This document shows, in pieces, positions 1 to 4,214 of a DNA stretch of 5,246 nt. The DNA lies in assembly GCA_019136325.1 (NCBI GenBank), contig JAGVUJ010000083.1, forward strand, positions 1 to 5,246, written 5' to 3'. Position numbers and translations under genes: made by a program. Position 1 is the first letter of the stretch, and every line of letters starts with the position of its first letter. The stretch comes from Deltaproteobacteria bacterium (GTDB lineage: Bacteria; Desulfobacterota; Syntrophia; Syntrophales; Smithellaceae). Under the pieces are notes generated by a model, which did no database searches, had not been told where the DNA came from, and was given only the letters and a program-made list of their open reading frames with translations.

Positions 1-1056
1 TTTATTGTTTTCCGCCGGTTCGAGAATGCAGGGGATGGCATCGTCTGCGCCTTTTGCTTTCCGCTTACCCCGAGCGACATTGCTGTAATAGCCGTAGTAC
101 CGCACCATCTGCTCACCCCGGTTCGGGATATGGGAGCACATTAATGCCAGCCATTCCATGGCGGGAAAATCTTTTGTTTCCCTGCCGTTTTTGGACCGAT
201 AGACAACTTTTCCTTCCTGCTCCATATAAGTCATCCGCTCTTGGGAGAAAGAAGCCCGGATGATATACCGCGCCAGATTTTCCATTGCTGCGCCATCTTT
301 CGGCGATATCCGGTTGCCGCAGAAGACATTGAAGCCGGAATGTTTCCATGTAGAGAGCATCCTGACCATTTCTTCGGTGATCTTGCCTTTCTTCAGCAGC
401 ATCTTGAAAACCTTGTGCCGGAAAATGGCCTCCAGCTTTTTGAGTTCCAGAGGCGGGGCGACGCGAAACATACCCTTTTTGCCATAGAAACATCCGTCCG
501 TCAAAAGTATGTGGCAGTGGGGATTGAATCCGAGAAAGTCGCCGAATGTCTGCACGGCAATAACCGCGCCGGGGATGGGGTCCTTTTCCGGCACGGCCTG
601 CTGCATAAATACTTTTAGTGATTCCCATGCGCAGCGGCTGAGGGCCGCAAGCAGTTTTCGATCATACAGAAAATAACGGCGAAGGATTTTGGGAATACTG
701 AAAATGAAATGCCGGTGAGGTATCTTCTTCAGAACATCCATACAAAGCCACTCCCCGAATTCCACCACGCGCTTTTGGTGGCAGGAAGGACAGAAATGAC
801 GGCGCTTGCAGGAGAACGCCAGCAAATATTCATGACCGCAGTCTTTGCATTTCACGCGGGCAAAACCGTGTTTCAGATCGCCGCAGTCCAGGTAACGGTA
901 GATCACCTTTTCTATATAAGGCCGCCAGAAGCCGTAATCCCTGGAGAACCGGTCATCATAAACCTGCACAAAGGTTTCAAAATAGTCCTCTACGCAGTGA
1001 TAATAATCAGAGTCCTGCGGATGTCGTGGCCGGTATTCGGCTGCTGGCAATGACAT
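1..1056 (-). CDS. IS91-family HUH transposase, C-terminus beyond window edge
   Basis: Reading the minus strand from ATG at 1056 gives 352 codons without a stop to the window edge, so the 3' end is missing. The product is a single-strand DNA transposase that moves IS91-type elements by a rolling-circle-like mechanism. Seen in the sequence: an N-terminal zinc ribbon at about residues 70-93 (CKDC, then C83, then CPSCH at 89-93), matching the transposase zinc-binding domain that precedes Y2_Tnp domains. The metal-binding HUH motif is NPHCHILL, with His180 and His182. A YYGYYSN motif follows at residues 320-326, where Tyr320 and Tyr324 have the four-residue spacing of the paired nucleophiles of IS91. 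It is followed by the basic stretch RGKRKAK. Family members are usually somewhat longer, so a few tens of residues are probably lacking here. The start is supported by family-like N-terminal sequence, but its Shine-Dalgarno is weak. No frameshift is seen. A neighbouring integrase, as in some IS91 relatives, is not present upstream. Confidence 0.93.
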   Translation of the reverse strand, partial: MSLPAAEYRPRHPQDSDYYHCVEDYFETFVQVYDDRFSRDYGFWRPYIEKVIYRYLDCGDLKHGFARVKCKDCGHEYLLAFSCKRRHFCPSCHQKRVVEFGEWLCMDVLKKIPHRHFIFSIPKILRRYFLYDRKLLAALSRCAWESLKVFMQQAVPEKDPIPGAVIAVQTFGDFLGFNPHCHILLTDGCFYGKKGMFRVAPPLELKKLEAIFRHKVFKMLLKKGKITEEMVRMLSTWKHSGFNVFCGNRISPKDGAAMENLARYIIRASFSQERMTYMEQEGKVVYRSKNGRETKDFPAMEWLALMCSHIPNRGEQMVRYYGYYSNVARGKRKAKGADDAIPCILEPAENNK

Positions 1057-1102
1057 GTCGTGCTCGCTTTGAATTGTAGTTGAAAGTATCCAGTGCGAGC
1101 AA

Positions 1103-1132
1103 AACATAGTAGAACGTACGTTCTATTGTCAA
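1103..1132 (-). promoter_or_regulatory. Sigma70-type promoter of the transposase
   Basis: On the minus strand a consensus -35 TTGACA (1127-1132) is followed by an 18-nt spacer and a -10 TATGTT (1103-1108). Transcription would begin near 1096, leaving about 40 nt of leader before the ATG at 1056. Apart from the spacer palindrome listed separately, nothing else competes as a promoter for this gene. Confidence 0.6.
1110..1125. promoter_or_regulatory. Perfect 16-bp palindrome, LexA/SOS-box-like operator
   Basis: TAGAACGTACGTTCTA is its own reverse complement and fills nearly the whole spacer between the -35 and -10 of the transposase promoter, the classical position for a repressor site. Its core GAAC-GTAC-GTTC fits the GAAC-RNRY-GTTC pattern known for LexA of Bacillus and other Gram-positive bacteria. 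That LexA, or a related repressor, binds here is an inference. Many proteobacterial LexA proteins recognise other sequences, and no lexA gene is in the window. Confidence 0.5.
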
Positions 1133-1153
1133 GGCGAGATTTGCAGGAAAGAA

Positions 1154-1182
1154 AATAAGGGCGGGCTGAACCCGCCCTTATT
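1154..1182 (-). terminator. Strong hairpin, probable rho-independent terminator
   Basis: A perfect 12-bp stem (AATAAGGGCGGG pairing with CCCGCCCTTATT) encloses a 5-nt loop. Read on the minus strand the GC-rich stem runs into TTATTTTCTTTCC, a plausible U-rich tail. It lies about 155 nt past the stop of the 295-aa gene and just upstream of the transposase promoter, so it would insulate the transposase from leftward read-through. It could act weakly in both directions. It might instead be part of the terminus of the IS91-like element, which I cannot decide from one copy. Confidence 0.65.
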
Positions 1183-1254
1183 GATGAATGCCGGGGCAAG
1201 ATTCCCTCTTGGTTTTTCGCTCATATAACGCCGCCCCTTTTCCTTTCTTCTTGC

Positions 1255-1260
1255 ATTATA
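1255..1260 (-). promoter_or_regulatory. Isolated TATAAT -10 box upstream of the hairpin
   Basis: A perfect TATAAT on the minus strand lies between the 295-aa gene and the terminator hairpin. No convincing -35 sits 16-18 nt upstream, and there is no extended -10 TGn. If active, it would start a transcript of roughly 100 nt ending at the 1154-1182 hairpin, that is, a small RNA. Support is only the hexamer plus the downstream terminator. Confidence 0.2.
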
Positions 1261-1336
1261 GCGCAATTTTATCCACTTATTTCACTGGACGATTCTCCCA
1301 GACCAGCTCAAGTTTCTTTATTTGTAAAAGAAACAA

Positions 1337-2224
1337 TTAGAAGTTCAACGTAAACAGTTTCGGCAGTTTACCCTGCGCCGCACCGGTGATGATTTCCGAA
1401 TCGTTACGGCCGCTCAGATCCCCGCCGACTTCTTCGTCGATGATTTTCAGCGCCTTGTCCATGTGCGCGATATATTCATCCGCCGGAATCATTTCGCTGT
1501 AAGCGCGGGTAAAGGCATAGATGCCGACATTCTCTTCCTGTGCCCGCCGCGCGATTTCAATGGCATGCTGCAATCTTTCCCGAACGATTTTTGCGGTGAG
1601 CGCCGTGTGGACCGGCAGAAAATCCCACAACGCCACGGCATTGCAAAACAGCGTGGTGGGCCGGTAACTGAACAAATCAATGGCTGCGTTGTAGAGCGTG
1701 CCTTTCTGGATGGTGATCTTGACGACCAGTTCATCCTGCTTCTGGATGGGCAGTTCACTGCGGCGATATCCGATCTGCCATTGCACGTCCATCGATTCCC
1801 GCTGAAAAATATCGGCCCCGCCGATGATGGGTCTTTCCGGATTGACAAAGAGTTCCGCGTCGCCTTTCAGTATCGTCTTCAACACGGCGGCAATTTTCAG
1901 TAAAAAAGAGGAGCGGGTTCCTGAAGAAGACACGGACATCCCTTTTTCAAAAAGTTGTTTGGCCTGATCCAGTTCCTTGTAGACGGACCGCTGAAGCTTT
2001 CTGAACTCTTTGGTATTGGCCTGCACCTCCGGTGAAGTGCGCATGTGGCGGACGGTGGACATGGCTTGGGCCAGATAGATGATGGCGTATTCACAGTAAA
2101 AATCCTCCGTGTGGAAATCGCAATGCTTTTGAATATTGTCCGCCTCCTGGAGGGCTTGGCGGAATACGGCGGCCGCCGACCGATGCGATGGCGTGTCGAG
2201 CGCCATGTTGCGAAGGAGCATCAT
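1337..2224 (-). CDS. Unrecognised 295-aa protein
   Basis: I do not recognise this family. The start chosen is ATG at 2224, because AAGGA (2233-2237) sits 8 nt upstream. A GTG at 2242 would add six residues (MARTLR) but lacks a Shine-Dalgarno. The stop is TAA at 1337-1339. The protein is soluble-looking, with no signal peptide or membrane segment. The N-terminal third (residues about 10-95) is charged and helical, with a run such as KLQRSVYKELDQAKQLFEKG that could pack as paired helices. The middle (about 125-190) is mixed and more strand-like (ELVVKITIQKG). The C-terminal third (about 205-265) is again helical. It ends in KLPKLFTLNF. No catalytic motif, nucleotide-binding loop or zinc-binding cluster is apparent. 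A 58-codon ORF lies just upstream in the same frame, separated by TAA, so this gene may be the second cistron of a small operon or the main part of a longer gene split by a stop. The downstream hairpin at 1154-1182 probably ends its transcript. Confidence 0.75.
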   Translation of the reverse strand: MMLLRNMALDTPSHRSAAAVFRQALQEADNIQKHCDFHTEDFYCEYAIIYLAQAMSTVRHMRTSPEVQANTKEFRKLQRSVYKELDQAKQLFEKGMSVSSSGTRSSFLLKIAAVLKTILKGDAELFVNPERPIIGGADIFQRESMDVQWQIGYRRSELPIQKQDELVVKITIQKGTLYNAAIDLFSYRPTTLFCNAVALWDFLPVHTALTAKIVRERLQHAIEIARRAQEENVGIYAFTRAYSEMIPADEYIAHMDKALKIIDEEVGGDLSGRNDSEIITGAAQGKLPKLFTLNF

Positions 2225-2248
2225 CCGCAGAGTCCTTGCCACTAGGTC

Positions 2249-2425
2249 TTATGCGTTTCTAGCTACAAGAATTTTAAAAAATCGATTTTTTGTCGTCTGC
2301 AATATCGTTGTGATTGAGCGAAAACCAAACTGTTCAACGTTTGCATTCACCTGAGCGCTCAGGTTGATATGGGACTTCTTTAATACGCACCCGTAATGCT
2401 CCGCCGCCCGGCTTCGGCCATTCAA
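2249..2425 (-). CDS. Possible 58-aa small protein upstream of the 295-aa gene
   Basis: A TTG at 2425 is preceded by AAAGGAG with 7 nt spacing, the best ribosome-binding site between the Sel1 gene and the 295-aa gene. The ORF runs 58 codons to TAA at 2249-2251. The product begins (M)NGRSRAAEHYGCVLKKS and ends in the basic TTKNRFFKILVARNA. It has no recognised domain. It is in the same frame as the 295-aa gene; the gap is 6 nt to the GTG at 2242 or 24 nt to the ATG at 2224, so translational coupling is possible. Two other short ORFs could use the same Shine-Dalgarno (32 codons from ATG 2432, 13 codons from the ATG at 2420), but their spacing is worse (0 and 11 nt). An open frame of this length can arise by chance, so the call rests mainly on the ribosome-binding site and position. 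Confidence 0.3.
   Translation of the reverse strand: MNGRSRAAEHYGCVLKKSHINLSAQVNANVEQFGFRSITTILQTTKNRFFKILVARNA
2349..2364. repeat. Perfect 16-bp palindrome, possible operator
   Basis: ACCTGAGCGCTCAGGT equals its own reverse complement. It lies about 125 bp upstream of the 295-aa gene start and inside the candidate 58-aa ORF. With no room for a loop it suits a dimeric DNA-binding protein better than an RNA hairpin. No second copy was found in the window. Confidence 0.35.
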
Positions 2426-2440
2426 CTTTCATCTCCTTTG

Positions 2441-2461
2441 GTATGATTTGCAATCATAACT
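2441..2461. promoter_or_regulatory. Inverted repeat upstream of the 58-aa/295-aa genes
   Basis: TATGATT and AATCATA form a perfect 7-bp inverted repeat around TGC (2442-2458). It ends only a few bases before the AAAGGAG ribosome-binding site of the 58-aa ORF. Its minus-strand left half, AGTTATGAT, differs by one base from the left half AGTTATCAT of the inverted repeat upstream of the Sel1 gene, which suggests a shared regulator. No convincing -10/-35 pair was found beside it. Confidence 0.35.
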
Positions 2462-2502
2462 GTAACAATGTAGGGGCAGGCATAACGCCATACGATTCGT
2501 CA

Positions 2503-2808
2503 TCATCTAATCCTTTTCATCAGCCTGGCCAGGCCGTCTTCACTCTCTCCCGCTTTCCTATACCAGTTAATGGCTTCGGCATCGTCTATGGGAACACCTT
2601 CGCCATATCTGTACATTTCGCCCAATTGATACATGGCATCCACGTTCCCCCGCTCAGCCGCCTTGCGAAACCATTTTGCCGCCTTCGCATCATCCTTTGG
2701 GACGCGTTCGCCTTTTAAGAACATCAAACCAAGTTTATACAGCACCTGGCTGTCTTCCTGGTTAAAAACCTTACGCATATCCGTCACGGATAACATCTTG
2801 ATTTCCAT
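2503..2808 (-). CDS. Sel1-like repeat protein, 101 aa
   Basis: The product has two Sel1-like (TPR-related) helical repeats. The first, at about residues 21-56, contains YKLGLMFLKGERVPKDDAKA and WFRKAAERG. The second, at about 57-91, contains AMYQLGEMYRYGEGVPIDDA and WYRKAGE. Spacing and the conserved Gly, Ala and Trp/Tyr-Arg-Lys-Ala positions are typical. Sel1 repeats form protein-binding solenoids, usually with more repeats and often behind a signal peptide. Here there are only two repeats and no signal peptide, so it may be a cytoplasmic adaptor or a fragment of a longer array. The start is uncertain: ATG 2808 is used, TTG 2820 would add four residues, and ATG 2796 would remove four. None has a strong Shine-Dalgarno. 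The stop is TGA at 2503-2505. A promoter and operator-like repeat lie upstream at 2928-2989. The binding partner is unknown. Confidence 0.82.
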   Translation of the reverse strand: MEIKMLSVTDMRKVFNQEDSQVLYKLGLMFLKGERVPKDDAKAAKWFRKAAERGNVDAMYQLGEMYRYGEGVPIDDAEAINWYRKAGESEDGLARLMKRIR

Positions 2809-2918
2809 TTTAACGCCCAATTTGTGACGCTACATTTTTCAAACGGGATTTGCAGGCTATCGACCAACTGTATAATGCCAATGTTCAGCACTTTCTGTTT
2901 CATTTCTTTAACTTTCAT
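2784..2918 (-). CDS. Possible 44-aa leader ORF overlapping the Sel1 start
   Basis: ATG at 2918 opens 44 codons (MKVKEMKQKVLNIGIIQLVD..., ending KSRCYP) to TGA at 2784-2786. It overlaps the first 25 nt of the Sel1 gene in another frame. It is the first ATG after the promoter at 2962-2989 and lies 9 nt after an inverted repeat, but it has no clear Shine-Dalgarno. Overlap with the Sel1 start would allow translational coupling, which could explain the poor ribosome-binding site of the Sel1 gene. No domain is recognised. It may be a chance ORF. Confidence 0.22.
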   Translation of the reverse strand: MKVKEMKQKVLNIGIIQLVDSLQIPFEKCSVTNWALKWKSRCYP

Positions 2919-2927
2919 GGTTATCTA

Positions 2928-2948
2928 AGTTATCACCAGATGATAACT
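2928..2948. promoter_or_regulatory. GTTATC-type inverted repeat, likely operator
   Basis: AGTTATC (2928-2934) and GATAACT (2942-2948) are perfect inverted arms separated by 7 nt. A third GTTATC copy lies at 2920-2925 in direct orientation. The repeat begins just after the predicted transcription start of the Sel1 promoter, where a bound repressor would block initiation. It could also form a weak hairpin in the leader RNA. Confidence 0.4.
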
Positions 2949-2961
2949 ATGGCAAGGATTC

Positions 2962-2989
2962 TTTATAAGGCTGACGGATTCAATGCCAA
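2962..2989 (-). promoter_or_regulatory. Sigma70-type promoter of the Sel1 gene
   Basis: Minus-strand TTGGCA (2984-2989, five of six to consensus) and TATAAA (2962-2967, five of six) are separated by 16 nt. The predicted start is near 2955, about 145 nt upstream of the Sel1 ATG and 35-40 nt upstream of the 44-aa leader ORF. Confidence 0.5.
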
Positions 2990-3070
2990 AGCACAGGATA
3001 ATACCCCGGTTAATCCCGATGGCGTTTCTTTATTTACGGTCATGTCAATTTATTCTTTGTAAAATCAAGA

Positions 3071-3088
3071 CAATAGTGGTCTATATTG
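3071..3088 (-). terminator. Weak hairpin after the WYL gene
   Basis: CAATAG, a TGGT loop and CTATATTG form an imperfect short stem 11 nt past the WYL stop. On the minus strand it is followed by TCTTGATTTT. The stem is AT-rich and bulged, so it would be a poor terminator. Confidence 0.2.
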
Positions 3089-3099
3089 CAGTAACATCA

Positions 3100-4050
3100 T
3101 CATGTCGGTGTTTCCATTTCCTGCATTTTCACCCAGTCTTTTACTTCCGCAAGCAGCTTTTGCCGGAATGCTTCCGGCTCCAGGATCGTAATATGCGGTA
3201 TCCAGGATTTCAGGATGTCGCGGATGGCCTCGAAGTGGCCCACACGGAAGACGACAACCAGCGAACCGTCCGGCTTTTCTTCCTTGATTTCCTGTGTTGG
3301 AAACATCTTCCGCCGCTTGAAATAATGGCTGACCTGGTTGTCGATCAGGACCGTTACCGCCAGGTTTGTTTTTTCGGCAAACCAGATATTGGCGCTGCCC
3401 TTCAGGACGGAATCCAGATTCTCCGGGATTGATTTGAAACCGGATTTCAGCAGCCGGATGTCCCTGATATTGTCCAGGGCATAGCGCTTGAGAATCCCTG
3501 TGGCCGGCTCGTTGCCGATCAGGTACCAGAAGCCGTTGTAATAAACGACCCGGTAGGGTTCCAACTGAACGGGATGGGGCTTGCGGTTGCTGGAATACTG
3601 GAATCCCACCTGCTTTCTCTCCCGGATCGCCTTCAACAGACGGTTGACGCAGCTGATGTCCAGCGGAATGGCGTCGTCGATCTTCACGAACACCGGCATG
3701 GAGGCCACGTTGTCATACAAGCGGTCCAGAACATCGTCCGCCGCTTTCTGGAAAGGCTGCCCCAACTGCCCAACGATATTCTTCATGGCCACCATCAGCG
3801 CCAGCTCCGTGTCATCGAAGACTTCCAGATTTTTCACCAGATCCCGGCTGAAACAATATGTCCCTTTCTTTTCCTCGTGCAGGGGAAAGCCGGATTCCTT
3901 CAAAAGCAGCAGATCGCGCTGGATCGTCCGGGGCGTCGTCCGGAAATAATCGGCAAGCCAGCTGCTGGCAACCTTCTCCTTCTCCATGAAAATCCGCAGT
4001 ATCTGCCCCAGCCGGATCAACTTCGACTGTAATTTCTTCTCATGGGCCAT
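3100..4050 (-). CDS. WYL-domain transcriptional regulator with N-terminal HTH
   Basis: This 316-aa protein has the HTH-WYL-WCX layout. The N-terminal winged helix-turn-helix covers about residues 10-75, with turn and recognition helix in VASSWLADYFRTTPRTIQRD (27-46), the 'R-TIQRDL' signature of DeoR/HTH_11-like regulators. The WYL domain follows at about 130-202 and includes LEPYRVVYYNGFWYLIG, with Trp175-Tyr176-Leu177, and the conserved basic segment KRYALDNIRDIRLL (188-201). WYL domains are thought to bind ligands such as nucleic acids or nucleotides. The C-terminal region (about 229-308, with ILKSWIPHITILEPEAFRQKLL) matches the WCX dimerisation extension. The length is normal and no key residue is missing. 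The start ATG 4050 is preceded by AAGGAGG (4062-4068) with 11 nt spacing. The gene is divergent from the DUF932 gene, so it probably regulates that gene and itself. BrxR and CapW, which repress phage-defence operons, share this architecture, but I cannot tell whether this one is close to them. Confidence 0.93.
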   Translation of the reverse strand: MAHEKKLQSKLIRLGQILRIFMEKEKVASSWLADYFRTTPRTIQRDLLLLKESGFPLHEEKKGTYCFSRDLVKNLEVFDDTELALMVAMKNIVGQLGQPFQKAADDVLDRLYDNVASMPVFVKIDDAIPLDISCVNRLLKAIRERKQVGFQYSSNRKPHPVQLEPYRVVYYNGFWYLIGNEPATGILKRYALDNIRDIRLLKSGFKSIPENLDSVLKGSANIWFAEKTNLAVTVLIDNQVSHYFKRRKMFPTQEIKEEKPDGSLVVVFRVGHFEAIRDILKSWIPHITILEPEAFRQKLLAEVKDWVKMQEMETPT

Positions 4051-4078
4051 GACCGCCTGTCCCTCCTTCGATATTCTA

Positions 4079-4088
4079 TAAACGTTTA
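4079..4088. promoter_or_regulatory. TAAACGTTTA palindrome near the WYL promoter
   Basis: A perfect 10-bp palindrome lies about 30 bp upstream of the WYL start codon, overlapping a possible minus-strand -10 (TATAGA, 4075-4080). Its AAACGTTT core resembles the centre of LacI/PurR-family operators. A site this short can occur by chance, and the WYL promoter itself is not clear-cut. Confidence 0.22.
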
Positions 4089-4113
4089 CCAGTGCAAATG
4101 GTGAAAAAAGGCT

Positions 4114-4138
4114 GTGGAGTCAAAATAATGCGACTCAC
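4114..4138. promoter_or_regulatory. Interrupted inverted repeat between WYL and DUF932 genes
   Basis: GTGGAGTC (4114-4121) and GACTCAC (4132-4138) are inverted arms, with one extra base in the left arm, separated by 10 nt. The repeat lies centrally in the 164-bp divergent intergenic region, upstream of both genes. It is the best candidate operator for the WYL regulator, by analogy with other WYL repressors that bind inverted repeats beside their own genes. Confidence 0.35.
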
Positions 4139-4154
4139 GGTTGTCGTTGTTCCA

Positions 4155-4183
4155 TTGAATTAACAGATACTGAAGAATACAGT
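4155..4183 (+). promoter_or_regulatory. Probable promoter of the DUF932 gene
   Basis: TTGAAT (4155-4160) and TACAGT (4178-4183) are four of six matches each to sigma70 consensus, with an ideal 17-nt spacer. The predicted start near 4190 leaves a leader of about 25 nt containing the ribosome-binding site. The match is moderate only. Confidence 0.35.
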
Positions 4184-4202
4184 CAAGTTAAAACAGACCA
4201 TA

Positions 4203-4209
4203 AGGAGGG
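4203..4209 (+). promoter_or_regulatory. Strong ribosome-binding site fixing the DUF932 start
   Basis: AGGAGGG lies 5 nt before the ATG at 4215, part of the longer TAAGGAGGGA. This near-consensus Shine-Dalgarno predicts efficient translation and settles the start codon. Confidence 0.8.
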
Positions 4210-4214
4210 AAGCC

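Noticed and set aside
113..628. 171-codon minus-strand ORF inside the transposase region
   Set aside because: It is in another frame of the same strand as the transposase, whose zinc ribbon, HUH and tyrosine motifs are in the continuous frame. The product is composition-biased with no family motif.
1129..1224. 31-codon minus-strand ORF beginning MSEKPRGNLAPAF
   Set aside because: It runs through the terminator hairpin and into the -35 of the transposase promoter, and its Shine-Dalgarno is poor. It is more likely noncoding.
1312..1334. Hairpin GTTTCTTT / AAAGAAAC just after the 295-aa stop
   Set aside because: It is an AT-rich 8-bp stem with no U-run after it on the minus strand. The hairpin at 1154-1182 is a much better terminator.
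1463..1903. 146-codon plus-strand ORF opposite the 295-aa gene
   Set aside because: It is antisense to a gene with a good ribosome-binding site and has no recognisable domain or start signal of its own.
2334..2432. 32-codon minus-strand ORF from ATG 2432
   Set aside because: The AAAGGAG site directly abuts this ATG with no spacing, so it cannot serve it well. The TTG 2425 frame fits the site better.
2850..3062. 70-codon plus-strand ORF between the Sel1 and WYL genes
   Set aside because: It starts at TTG without a convincing ribosome-binding site, matches no family, and covers the minus-strand promoter and operator region of the Sel1 gene.
3574..4032. Plus-strand ORFs (152 and 122 codons) opposite the WYL gene
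   Set aside because: They are antisense shadows of a clear HTH-WYL protein. Their histidine- and proline-rich products are typical of reverse-strand reading.
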